Shown in pieces: positions 1 through 11,017 of a stretch of DNA of 64,000 nucleotides. This DNA comes from Epiperipatus broadwayi (lineage: Eukaryota > Onychophora > Udeonychophora > Euonychophora > Peripatidae): contig JAQFVV010012490.1 of the NCBI GenBank assembly GCA_028023455.1, forward strand, positions 3,224,001-3,288,000, given 5' to 3'. The notes beneath the pieces are model-generated. The model made no database searches, was not told where the DNA came from, and worked only from the letters and a program-made list of their open reading frames with translations. Numbering within the stretch: position 1 is the stretch's first letter; the number at the start of each line of letters is the position of its first letter. A program made the translations under genes and the position numbers.

Positions 1-230
1 CATTCTAGGTATAATAATTACCGGATCAGCTTTCAGAATATGCAGGTATCGTTCTTTCCAAGTATTTTGGCAGGAATAGTTTGTGCAAGTATCTCTCAGA
101 GTTGGTGGAAGTGTCTCCTTGCGCTGGTGCAAGTATTCTGCCTGATGCCAGTATTGAAAGCTAGTCAGATAATCCAATGGCCTGATTCAGCCTGTTATAT
201 TGAATCATATCTCTAAACTAACTACCAAAC
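1..230. other. GC-richer patch open on both strands, unidentified
   Basis: This patch is visibly richer in G and C than the AT-rich DNA to its right. On the plus strand the first frame is open from the window edge for 72 codons to a TAA near 218. On the minus strand another frame is also open for about 60 codons. The words gtgcaagtat and ccaagtat recur inside it, so a repeat is as likely as an exon. I recognise no protein motif and see no convincing splice site. Confidence 0.25.
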
Positions 231-3200
231 TTTTTCTTTTTAATTAAAAATTAAAAATTCTCTATCCAGTTAACAATAATTATCTAATTAAGAAATAAAT
301 TGCCCTTTACAGATCTAGGAATTAACTAACGAAAAATTCTTTTCTTTTTGTTTTCTTTCTTTTCAATCTAAATCCCCAAATCTGAAAAGCAATCTATTTG
401 TACACTTTACTTTTACATAAATTTAACAAAAAAATAATCTTCGTTTTCCTTTTTTCAAAATTAAAATTAAAAACCAAATATAACTGTGGTATTAAAATAT
501 AATTCCCACGCACATACATATATATTTGTACAAGCATTAAAAAAAAAAACTTTTAAGCAAGTTTTACAAACGAAATCTTATATAAAAATTTATTTTATTT
601 TCTTCACCCCTATAAAACTATAATTTTTGTAATGGTGTCTTAAACATCCATTATAATATATATATTACTTGAGAATTTATGGAAATAAATGCCTGTGTGT
701 GTGTGTGTGTATTAATTGCAGTTAATGATACATGTTTGCACATTCAAATTAAAATTTATCAATACTATTTTTAATAAATGATACTTCTCACATAATACAA
801 TTTTTGAGAAATGAAAGCTATTATTAAACAATTAACTTAAATGTTATTCATCAAAATTCATAATTTATGAATGATATAAAATTAATAACTTTAAAAATAT
901 CTAAATATGACTATATTTTCTCAGCTTTACAGTTATCGATGGTACTTGATCTTTGCATCACTTGAACGGAGTGATTTGAACCAAGTTTACAAAAATTCAT
1001 TCTAACAGCTCCATTAGTTTCATAATTCATTTTGAATAGTGAATGTTTAAGTATGACAACTGGAAGAAAGTTAAATAAGGATCACATTGCTAATATGCAA
1101 TACTACATGTTCTAAGGGCTTTTTGAGGAGGATAATATTAACCTGAATTAAAAATGATTATTTTGTTATTTCATCACTGCCCTCATTAATATAAGAACTT
1201 CAAAGTTCTCAAACTCTATTTGAATCATGTTTGATGATTCCAAACTTCATATTAATGAGCATTATGAACATATATACCATTGCCATTATAAAAAGGATAG
1301 GAAACGAATTGATCCTTTTAAACTACTGTACTGTTAAAGACTTTTAGGTATTCCACAGACAAAAAATAAAAAAATTAATAAACTTTCTGTCATGAAATCA
1401 TATGAAGTCTTATTTAATTAAAGCTGGCGAGAATGTTTGTTCCTAACTTAAGAAATTTGTGTATTTGGGTAGCCTGCACATCAAAATAAATATTTTCTTT
1501 TAGTGAAATTTAAAAGCAAAACTAATACCAAAATGGCTTTAAATAAAATTATATATTTTGTATGCTCATGTTATATTAAATGTATATAAAGTTACATTAA
1601 AAAATAAAATAATTCCTAGTGGATCACTTGATATAAAGATAATCCTAAAGCAGCCTGTCTAATCATGAATCAAAAGTAATCATCATTCAGCTCATGAAAA
1701 AGAATGAGACCTGTTTGAAATGAAAATCAAACCATTGTTTAGAAGAAATTTCTATAAATAAGTATAAGCATTTTTATAATAACCATACTTCAAATTTAAT
1801 AAGTTACAATTTAAATAAATCAAAATAAATTATACCATCACTGTAATAAATACGTTTTTTGAGAATAATAAAAAAGTTAATAAGAGCTAATCAGGGTGTA
1901 ACACCACTTGATAAATTATATTTATAATGGATATAAAAACTCAGCATAAGTCAACCAAAATATTTTGTAAAAATCAAATAGCATAGATATATAATTCTAA
2001 TCACTGAACAATTAAGAATGCACATACCATAATAAAAATTCACAGGTGATCTATATAATAGACTTGAGTTTTGCATACCAGGTAGAGCCATCAAAGCCAT
2101 ACTGAGATGCTAATTGATAAATATTTTCAAAGCAAAGATAGTACTCAAGCAAAAAAATCTAAATATGGGAAGCATAATTTTTTTTTAAAAAGGGACAAAA
2201 AGTAAAACATTGATGAATAATGCAAATTTGCACAATTTTTTATAATAATGCTAGAAAAAGATCTGGATTGCAGTTTCTGCTGAAATATTTTTCAGCATAT
2301 ATGATCCAAATAAGTAAATGTTTTAGGGTGACGTCCATTCATCCAAATACTAAATGTGTTTATTTTTAATTGAGATTATCAATTTTAATTAATATTGAAA
2401 TGAATTTGTTTTAAAAATAAATTGTTTGTTTGGAATATGATAATAAATAGTTGAAACTCATTTGACCGAATTGCTTTTTTTAATTATAAATTTTAATAAT
2501 AGTGACAATTGGTTTTTCTGAATCATAAATTCTAATAAATAGTGAAAATTGTTTGATTTTTTCTATTCATCAATCAGCATCTTCAATACGACTTTGGTAG
2601 CTCTATCTGATTGTAAAAGTCAAATCTGTTATATAGAACATCTATTTCATCAATATCAAAATTGGTTCACTTTTATTTAAAGTGGCATTGATATAAAAAA
2701 GTGAACAATATTTAATAGTTGTAGTTTATTTACATATTTATTAAAATTATAAAAATTTGTATTTATGTTGTTACTTGAAACTATTTTACTAGTTTGATTA
2801 ATACTTTACTAAGATCACTATTAATATAAAATTTCCTTTCTTTTGGCTACTAATGTTTGATTTATCTATCATATAACAGCATGATGGTTGGAAAAAATAG
2901 TTAATTTTATTATTTAACTAATAAATTGGCCATGAGAAGAGAAAAAGAGTGATATTTACAAAATAATGACTCTATAGAATTAGACTTGTAAATTATGAAT
3001 ATGGTATGCTCATTCAAACTTATATGTTCCATAATTAATTATATTGTTAGTGCCTCACACTTAATAGCCAGACATTAAATATGTTTTCTAATTTAGAATA
3101 TATATTTATGGAATCTACACTTAAAAACCCACACACATGCAGACATGCATGCATGAATAGTTTAATTCATACTTTTATAGTTTGTTTTAAGCAAATTTTT

Positions 3201-3957
3201 TTATTATTATTATTAAACCCACTGAAGATAAATATGCCAATCCTAAGTAGTGGGATTAACTATAGCAAAATTTCCCGCATTATATAGAGACAGTGTTATC
3301 TCAAATCTTCTTGACTATTTAAAAAAGTCTAATTTAAGAATTATAATATAAGTTGATTTTTCTAAAGCTAAGTATCAGTCCTTTCAACTATGTTATTCCC
3401 TTAGACAAAAATCAGCTATTGCAATTTTTGAAAAAAAAAAAAAAAATTCTTTTGGTTAGTTCCCTATTAAATACTTGAAATTCTTGTATTTTACTAATAA
3501 ACTATATACACATAATAACAAAAATCATGGAGCATACGATACTTTGACTATCTATCATTTTTTAAAGATTGAGATCTACACTTACAACTACAAATAATAA
3601 TTTTACTAATATAGAATTCTTTTGGCTTTTGTAGAAAAAAAAAAACTAGAACTACTTTGTTTCTAATCAAATTCCTCTAATACTGCTGTTGCCTAATGCT
3701 TTTCCTTAATAAATGCTTATGTAATAAACACTTTTTTATAATTATTATGTAATCACACTTTTTTATAATTAATAGATGCTTTCCTCTTACTTCTCATACA
3801 TTTGGTCTAAATACTTTCCACAAAGAGCTTTAATTATATCAATTTATTTTGAAACTTTACAACAATATTATCACAATCAATATGAAATGAATACCATATA
3901 ACTTTGCTGTCAATGCGTCTATTATAAAGCTAGATTTATCTTGAAATAGTTTATACT
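231..3957. other. AT-rich non-coding DNA, presumed NOP53 intron
   Basis: Long AT-rich sequence with homopolymer runs, a short (GT)n near 694-709 and no open frame of coding character. It lies downstream of the first NOP53 exon (minus strand), so it is probably intronic. I looked on the minus strand for the next NOP53 exon, expected to encode a Leu-Phe-Phe-(Ile/Val)-Asp motif, and did not find it. Confidence 0.5.
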
Positions 3958-4145
3958 GAAACATCACATGATCACTATTTATTATGCTTATACAAGCTGT
4001 TTACACAGAGGCTAAACTCTCTATGCAATAGCCCATCAATGTAAGCCAGAGTAATCAATGGATGCAAGAGGTTTGTGCACAAAATCCCGATTTAGTGGAT
4101 TGCACTGGTGGCGCTACTATATGAATAGTTTAGCTTGTGTTTTAT
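3958..4145. repeat. Foldback/MITE family copy, internally deleted
   Basis: The left end reads acatcacatgatcac and continues through the family words aaactctctatgcaatag and gtaatcaatggatgc. The right end (about 4103-4145) is the inverted form of the segment near the left end (family form gcactgagtggcaatactg). This makes a short hairpin copy of the family seen in full at 21893-22591. The outermost right terminal sequence is missing. The family has no coding capacity. Confidence 0.6.
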
Positions 4146-4835
4146 ACTAAAACGTGTCTTTTATTTCAGCTATTTATTTCTAAATAACAAGTTTGTTGAA
4201 AATACTCAATTACAGCCTATCTCCAGTGATTATATTATTGTATGAACTTTTGTCATTAAGTATTTGACAAATAGTTCAGTCAAGACTATTTTCTTTAAGG
4301 AAGTGACACTTCCCACACTACCTTGGCAAATTTTAAAATGGTTATTAAGAATGCATAGCTATCAAAGTATCTTACAATCTTTAACAAATTACTATAATTT
4401 ATAAGTGCCAAATTTCTGGGGTCAACTGAAGAGTACTGATTCATCCAGAAATGAATTTTGGGACGGTTGAGTGAGTTATTTTATCCAGGGAAAGGCATAC
4501 TTTATAGATTTACGGAAAAATTAAATGTGGAGACATTTACCCCAAAGTATGTGAATGAGCAAAATAACGATCTATAACTTTTTATTATATGTATGGTTTA
4601 TAAATAACACTTTAAATTAAAAATAGCATTCAATGGCTTACTTTTATTTTGATTATAACTTTCATATTAATATTTTATAATAATTTGGTAAGTTTTATTT
4701 AGACCAAAGAATATTTTATAAGAAAATTTTATTTACACCAACACCGAAACATGTATCGTAATCTTATACTAAAACGTGTAAAATACAAAACTTATACAAT
4801 TTTAAAAGCAGTAACAAAACAAAAAAACAACTAAC
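4146..4835. other. AT-rich intronic DNA after NOP53 exon 1
   Basis: Non-coding AT-rich sequence immediately 3' (minus sense) of the NOP53 exon-1 donor. A somewhat more complex stretch at 4410-4560 shows no splice-bounded open frame. Confidence 0.4.
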
Positions 4836-4960
4836 CCAAAGTGCTTTTCAATTCTTTCATTTTCTAAGAATTTTTCTACGTCTGAAATATCAGAATGTTT
4901 TCTCCACGAAGATTTTCCTCGTTTGGCAATATTTTTTTTGGGTTTACTTCTTTCCGCCAT
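4836..4960 (-). CDS. NOP53: NOP53 ribosome biogenesis factor, first coding exon
   Basis: Seen: an ATG at 4960-4958 opens 41 codons plus two bases, ending at a GG|GTTAGT donor at 4836/4835. The peptide is Lys/Arg-rich near the start, then reads SSWRKHSDISDVEKFLENER, and the split final codon begins GG (Gly). Known: NOP53 (GLTSCR2) proteins carry this N-terminal pattern, a basic stretch, Trp-Arg-(Arg/Lys), then Asp-Val-x-x-Phe-Leu-Glu and Arg, followed by Gly. NOP53 is a nucleolar factor of 60S subunit maturation that recruits the exosome-linked helicase MTR4. Inference: this is the true start exon, because the ATG lies in a CpG-containing, less AT-rich context next to a divergent tRNA gene. 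The remaining exons must lie to the left, largely or wholly outside the window. I rely on motif memory, not on a search. Confidence 0.78.
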
Positions 4961-5260
4961 GTTGGTTAAAGAATTTTCTTGTAACTCAATTTTTTACCGC
5001 AAGGGGTAACAAATGTAAATATTTTAGGAAGATTTTTTTTTTTATTTGTTTCGATAACGTTATGTAAATTAAAAATTAACATTTCGAGTTTTTATAGGAA
5101 TAATGATGTGACATTAAATTAAAAGTATATGTAAAATAGCAGTAAGATGGAATTAATTTATGCTTTTTCATATTTCCTTTCTATTATTTATTTAGTTAAT
5201 AATTTAGAAAATTAATAACATATTTCTCACTAGGTAATATTGACAAACAGTTTTTCAGTT
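4961..5260. promoter_or_regulatory. Bidirectional spacer between NOP53 and tRNA-Arg
   Basis: This 300-bp gap separates the NOP53 start codon from the 5' end of the tRNA gene transcribed the other way. The NOP53 promoter and 5' UTR must lie at least partly here. I see several CpGs close to the ATG (4962-5090), against their rarity in neighbouring DNA, but no clear TATA box. The tRNA itself uses internal promoter boxes. Confidence 0.45.
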
Positions 5261-5333
5261 GTCCGCGTGGCCTAATGGATAAGGCGTCTGACTTCGGATC
5301 AGAAGATTGCAGGTTCGAATCCTGTCGCGGACG
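5261..5333 (+). tRNA. tRNA-Arg (anticodon TCG)
   Basis: A complete 73-base cloverleaf with no intron. The acceptor stem GTCCGCG (5261-5267) pairs with CGCGGAC (5326-5332), with discriminator G at 5333. The anticodon loop CTTCGGA carries TCG at 5294-5296 and sits on a TCTGA/TCAGA stem. The A box is TGGCCTAATGG (5268-5278) and the B box GGTTCGAATCC (5312-5322), both matching eukaryotic Pol III internal promoters. CCA is not encoded. It should decode CGA and, through wobble, other CGN arginine codons. The intact stems argue for a functional gene and not a tRNA-derived SINE. Confidence 0.95.
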
Positions 5334-5349
5334 GTTTCTTTGTTGTCAC

Positions 5350-5354
5350 TTTTT
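5350..5354 (+). terminator. Pol III T-run terminator
   Basis: Five consecutive T residues begin 17 bases after the tRNA 3' end, the usual signal for RNA polymerase III termination. Confidence 0.6.
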
Positions 5355-5448
5355 AAGTTAAATAATTTTTTGCATTTTATTATAAATATAGTTATTGCAA
5401 TTCAAAATAAAATAAAGATGGAAAGCCAACATAAATGTTTTTTAAAAC

Positions 5449-5526
5449 GCAAAACTCACTATACATATTGTCATTCATTGCAAGTTAGGGTAATCAATGG
5501 ATTATAAGCAAACATAAGAAATGATG
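5449..5526. repeat. Foldback/MITE family copy, short deletion derivative
   Basis: It contains the family words gcaaaactcactatacata, gcaagttagggtaatcaatgg and ataagcaaacataagaaatg in the family order, with most of the interior missing. It looks like a short deletion derivative of the repeat seen at 21893-22591. Confidence 0.5.
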
Positions 5527-5879
5527 TTTATTGATTAATGTTTTTAGTAGACTTTATCCACTTAATGAATACAGAAATATTCAGTAAGTGGAAATTATTA
5601 ATGTTGATCTTTCTTTTTTTTTGTCTATTTATAAGCTCTGTAATTCATTCTCAGATAATTCATTTAAATGTATTTCAAGAAGGCATAATATTACAACTGA
5701 ATTACCAAAAGTACTTTTAAAAAATAAAAAAGATTGGAGAAAAATTAATGTGATGTTGAGAAGAAATGATATGGATCAAGGAATCTGAATTAAAGTTTGA
5801 GAATAATCATCCTACTGTGAATCAATTGTTGTTGAAAATGATTATTTACATCTATACAGTTCAACTTTCCATCTATTAT

Positions 5880-7560
5880 TATCAGTTCTAGCAATATGAT
5901 CAACCCAGATACATTTCAACCTCTAAATTTTTTCAATATTATCATTCATTCATGAATTGTGTTTTTTCTTTTTTCTCTCTATACCTTTTAAGTGGTTTGA
6001 AGTCTCAAATAGTTATGCTATGAAGTGTCCAACTCTTAGATTTATGTGTAAGAACTGTTAAAATACAGCTATTAAGAATCTTTCTTTTCAAACCCATAGA
6101 TATATTTGGTTCCAGTTTAATTCTGTGATTAATTTCATCTATTGTATTTCCATCTGTATTAATAATCTGACCAAGATAAACATATTAATTTCTTCGAATT
6201 CATAATTATCATTCTTTATTTTTTTTTTAGTGAAAATCCATTGAACATTACTCTAGTCTTTTTTAACATTTGTATTTAGTTCTATTTGTTACTTTCATCT
6301 GATAATTCTTGTGACATTACCTGAAACTCTGAAGCATTATTTGCAAATGCACTGACTTAAACAAATTTTATGTATTTTCTTTCCTTTAGCTTCCAATTTT
6401 ACTGTAAAAGGTTTTAGGAGTATGAAATAATTTCATTATATTCCCCATTAATGTTAATATCTCTAATGCCATTATGTAATCTAATCATTGGTAACATGTT
6501 TTGATAAATATTCTTCAGAATATCACAATATTCTAATTCAATATCATAATGGTCTAAAAACATTAATCATTTTGGAAATGTTTTTTGAATCAAATGTCTA
6601 TAATTTACAAATCAACAGCATATAATCAATTCTCACTCATGGAACATTCCTATAAGTTTTTTCAATATTTGGATATGACCTATTATGCTAAAACCACTTT
6701 TAAGTACAGCGTATTCTTTTAGTTTGTTTAAATCAAAAATTTGCTCTGACAAGTTGTAATTATCTTGATAAAGATTTTTTATGAAATTTATGCAAGATTA
6801 ATAAATCTGTAATTTCTAATATCATTTTTTTCATCTTTATTAAATATGATTATCACTATTACATTATACCAGTCATCTGATATATATTTATTTAGATATT
6901 TGGTATTTAATTTTGCCAACAATTTGTCTATTTCTTCTTATGCTTCTTTCAAAATATTAATAGCAATTTTATCATTTTCTGGAGATTTTTCTCTTCTTTA
7001 TAAATTTAATTGCATGACTCACTTCTTCATTTAAAATACTTTTCAATTCAGAAGATGTTGTAATTATAAGAATTACTTCATTTTCTTGATCTTTATTACT
7101 ATATAATTCTTTGTAGAATTTTTCCACATATTTCAGAATGTCATCCTTCTTTTTAGTAATATTTCCAATTTTTCTTCTTATAGATTTTACAACTTCTTTT
7201 TCAATATCAAGATATTTTACACTTTTAAGACTTCTTGTATAGTTTTCTTTGCCAATTCATAATTATATATATATTATAGGTATTCAATTTTACTAAACTG
7301 AACATTTTAAAACATTTAAATTTTTCTTCTTTTCTTTATACATTGTCTTGTCTCAATTGAAAATTTATTGATGAATTACTGCTTTTTTGTACTACTTCTA
7401 ATTAATAGAGTATCAATTATATTATTGATTTCATTTAAGATTGAACTATCTTCAAAATCTGATATTTTAAAGTGATTATCAATTTTTGATTTCGTTTCAT
7501 TTGATTATTTTTGAAAGTAAGAAATATTAATTGACATATATATAAAATGAAAGTAAAAAT
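5880..7560 (-). pseudogene. APE-type LINE, reverse transcriptase remnant (copy 1)
   Basis: Read on the minus strand from about 7500 down to 5880, broken frames match the conserved order of a non-LTR retrotransposon reverse transcriptase. The antisense of 6846-7034 gives a KIAINILKEAYEEIDKLL segment and then YISDDWYNVIVI, as in the finger region before the NYR motif. Near 6340-6250 come FANNASEF and QELSDES, the segment just after the catalytic YADD. Near 6200-6030 come DGNTIDEINHRI and LKRKILNSCILTVLTHK, the thumb region. Many stops and frameshifts show an old dead copy. It belongs to the class with a DYxKAFD palm motif (RTE/Jockey-like); I cannot place it more finely. Confidence 0.75.
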
Positions 7561-8240
7561 CTGTTCACACTATAAAAGAGGAATTATTTTCATAGTCAGA
7601 TATAAAATATAACACTATTTAAAATATATATATATGTCTTTTATAATCATCATTTATATTTGATAATTTTTGTTGAAGACACTGTGGTTTATTTATTATG
7701 TATATATAATCAAAAGGAACATGTGTGTGGTCAATATATATAATACAACAAAATATGGATCCATGAATGAAACTACCTATATCTATGTATAAAAAACTAC
7801 ACATGATTGCACCAATTATGTAATGGAATGACTATGCCTCATGATGGACAATGAAACATGTTTACCATTATAATGAAATGCAAAATGTCTTCTAGATGCA
7901 ACTTCACACCAAGCTTCCAAAAATACACTGGAATAATTAAAAAATCATATCAAATAGCAAAGCTATGGGTATGCATATGCGTAAAGTCAAACAGTCAAAG
8001 CATTTTAATTAAGGATTAAACAATAATTTGTTTTCTAAAAACTATTTAATAATAAAATTGATAAAAATTCAAAAAGAAAAATATGTTACTAACTGAATTT
8101 GGAAATTTTGTAACATTTGCATATATGAAGAAATTATGAAAAGAAAATACTGTCCAGACAATATCAGTTATATTTTTTAATATTTGTTTGTAAAAGAAAT
8201 TGAGTGTATAATAATATTTTTTATGTTTTTGCATGCAATG
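7561..8240. other. AT-rich DNA, nothing recognised
   Basis: AT-rich sequence with short TA microsatellites (for example near 7622-7634). No coding, RNA or repeat signal was found beyond low complexity. Confidence 0.5.
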
Positions 8241-8600
8241 TACTGTACTGGAAAGCCACCCCAATCACTTGGCCTTCAAGCTTAAATATATATAAGCTGA
8301 CCTTTGCTAATCATGCATCAGGACTACAGTCTTCCGAAAGAGGGGGGTTGCATCTCACTACGATTGGACCTAGGGTCTTCGGGTAGGATGCTGTGAAGGA
8401 TGCGATGAAGTATCTAACCAATGATCATATCTACCTCCAATGAGTAGCTCTAAGTTTATGCATTAAATTCAGATACAATTTAGGCTATTTCATCCATACC
8501 TCACCCCTCTTTCGGATTCCATTATACCTCAGTATTCAAATTCAGGAAGAATATTCCTTTCAGCTCTCTTCACAGGTGAATTTACTTTGCATAGCAATTA
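8241..8600. repeat. GC-richer patch with 13-bp inverted repeat, possibly a decayed repeat
   Basis: This segment is richer in GC and CpG than its surroundings. The 13-base word tccgaaagagggg at 8333-8345 recurs exactly inverted at 8504-8516, about 160 bases away. No long open frame and no tRNA-like boxes were recognised. A decayed SINE or a short DNA transposon is possible, but I cannot assign it. Confidence 0.3.
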
Positions 8601-10410
8601 TTGCACCTCTATATAGGTTCTCATTGACTTAAGATCCATATGACTCTATTGCTGTATTATTATATATGGAAAAGTGTGTGTGCATATATATATATAGTCA
8701 AATAAGTTGATTAATTGGTATATGAATGATTCTGATAAACTAAAGACCAGTTAAATTTTAAATCAAATTAACAACTTTTATTATTAACAAATAAATTTAA
8801 AACTCATTTAATATAATAAAAGATGCAGTTATATGGGTCAAGTATGCATTTCTACCTTATCATCAATTAAAAGTATCCATTTTCCAACCCATACTCATGG
8901 TAAATATACATAACTCAGCATTCACTATTTACAAAGCAAATTGAATTAATAAAAAAAAATCATGATTACATCGACCGATGATTGATATTCCACCTTCTTT
9001 GGGACCCCTGCCTAAGTATGGTTGGTATGGTTGACAGAAAAGAACATCCACACAGGAAGATTAGTTATTCACACAGAATAAAATAAATACAACTGTTTGT
9101 TAAAATAAGCAAATAAAAACAACACAAACTTGGTACTGTAATAATGCATGTAATTAATATAGAATAGTATCAAAACTCTTACCTTATTCCATATTACATG
9201 GTGATTCAAATATCAAGGCACTATGGAGGGAACTGATCTAAACTTTATTTACATAAAAAAATATATTATCTAAGTTAATAACCCCCTCCCCGGACTATGT
9301 TGCTCTTAAACATATGGACTCTTCCAAGTGTAGACATGTTGAAATTTCTAAGTTTAGAAATGAAATGAGAATAGAATTTTACAAACATATAAAAAAAATC
9401 TAACATTTAATAAATCAAATTTTCTTTGATCATTCAGATTAAAGTCCATAAATCTAGCGATAATGTCTCTCATGGATGCAGTCTATTATCCTTCTTTTCA
9501 TTATTATACTCTAGGTAAGTCCTTCCTCAATCGTTCTAATTATTGTTTCCATTTTCTACAGTTGTTTCCCTCCTGGATGTATTGAGACATTTTGTGTGGG
9601 ATGTTTGATGTTTTTTTTAGGCATTTTATAGATGAATGAATTAAATCATTATGGTTTTATGGTTGTGAGAATAGATTTGGATCCTATGGTGATTTTATTT
9701 AGCCAGAATGCATTGCTTAGTACTTTATAATAGATTTAATTTTCTTCAGTTTGTCTTTTGTTATTTATCAAAGGATAAGCCTGATTTTTTAAATGATGTT
9801 GAAATTGTACAAACATAAATCAAATATTACAGGAGAGAGAATTTATCTCATTTTTAGCTGCCTGAAATTAATATGTAATGTATTGATATTGGTTCAGTAA
9901 GTTTTCAGTGATACACATAAATGTTAGTATATTTTTTAAAAACACACTTTCAATAAATTTCATGACTAATTCACTAAAAAGCATTTATATCTCCATTGAA
10001 AAAGATACTAACTACATATTATTAAGTTACTTTTCTATCATATTTCTAGTGATATTTTTGAAATGTTTGATATATAAGCAAGCATTTATATTATATTAAG
10101 TGAGTTCAATGTATAATACTCTTTGTTTAATAAGTCTATTGTAAAGCATTTAAATGATTAATATTTAATCTTGCTTAGAGAAAAATAATTATAAATATTT
10201 ACAATTCACAAGCAGATACATAAAGTTATTTAGATGTGTGTTAGTTGAGATAGTGTGATTAAGATGGCAGAGATTTATTTTGTCTAGTATATATGTGTCC
10301 ATATTTTTTTTAATTTTTTATTTACACTTACCTATTTTATGTTATTTTTAATCCTATTTGTTTTTGTGTATTATATATAAAGTCAATTTTCTTATCAAAT
10401 TTCTTAATAC
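8601..10410. other. AT-rich DNA, nothing recognised
   Basis: Mostly AT-rich. Small less AT-biased patches at 8970-9060 and 9280-9330 contain a few CpGs and C-runs but no supported gene. The stretch around 9470-9810 is more complex but shows no protein I recognise on either strand. Confidence 0.45.
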
Positions 10411-11017
10411 AATTTTGTCGACACTTTTTAAATCCAACTTGACAATGTATATAAAATGCATTTCATTAATCCCGTTCATTCATATTTATTAAATGTTCAA
10501 TAGCTGTTAAATATTTTTTAATGTCATAAATTTCTTTTTTACATTGCCTTATTATATTGTCCAAAATAATTGATTTAATTTTAAACATATTATTTGAGGG
10601 AAATCTGGGACATCTATTCAAATGAATATTACAGCATTTTACGCAAAACATTTTACACTTTTTAAAAAAAGTATACTGTAATTGGAAACTTTCACGTATC
10701 AACTTCTTGCTTTGTTTCCGCCATTCTTTAATTAACCAGAATTTACTCAACAATGAAAATTCCATAATGATAATAAATTCAATATATAAATGTAAAATAC
10801 AATACCCGTTATAAAATATATACAAAAAAAAACAAACAAAAAAAATTAACGGTAAATACAATATTATAGTCTAAATTCTTTTCTCGCGCTTTCGATTACA
10901 TGGTAATACTCATCAGCTTTAACTGAATTGAACATTTAATAAATATGAATGAATGGGATCAATGGAATGCATTTTATATACATTGTCAAGTTGGATTCAA
11001 AAAGCATCAACAAAATT
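10411..11017. repeat. 607-bp unit bounded by 91-bp inverted repeats
   Basis: The segment 10411-10501 is repeated in inverted orientation at 10927-11017. The arms have the same length, no indels and by my count 7 mismatches (about 92% identity). They start aattttgt and share the core aatccaacttgacaatgtat. The 425-bp spacer contains a CpG cluster (tctcgcgctttcg, near 10881-10893) and most of a minus-strand ORF whose last 12 codons lie inside the left arm. No clear target site duplication flanks the unit. It may be a small DNA transposon or a template-switch inverted duplication around a gene. Confidence 0.65.
10466..10765 (-). CDS. Small intronless ORF, Cys/Lys-rich, unidentified
   Basis: The frame is open from an upstream ATG at 10861 to the stop at 10466 (131 codons). 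The first 32 residues are an unusually hydrophobic, AT-driven stretch. The internal ATG at 10765, starting MEFSLLSKFW, gives a more protein-like 99-residue product. It has an amphipathic start, a Cys-rich middle (KKCKMFCVKCCN), then RCPRFPS and a helical Lys/Ile/Leu-rich C-terminus. A CpG cluster 115-130 bases upstream resembles a promoter or 5' UTR. The C-terminus overlaps the left inverted-repeat arm. The spacing of a Trp, a Phe-Pro and a later Leu-Asp loosely recalls the AIRIM/C1orf109 family, but this is weak. It could also be a chance ORF or a transposon protein. Confidence 0.35.
   Translation of the reverse strand: MEFSLLSKFWLIKEWRKQSKKLIRESFQLQYTFFKKCKMFCVKCCNIHLNRCPRFPSNNMFKIKSIILDNIIRQCKKEIYDIKKYLTAIEHLINMNERD

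Noticed and set aside
900-1100. Possible minus-strand exon with CpGs near 935-970
   Set aside because: No acceptor/donor pair in phase with NOP53 and no matching residues.
6846-7034. A 62-codon plus-strand ORF
   Set aside because: Antisense of the LINE RT finger region; the minus strand gives the meaningful reading.
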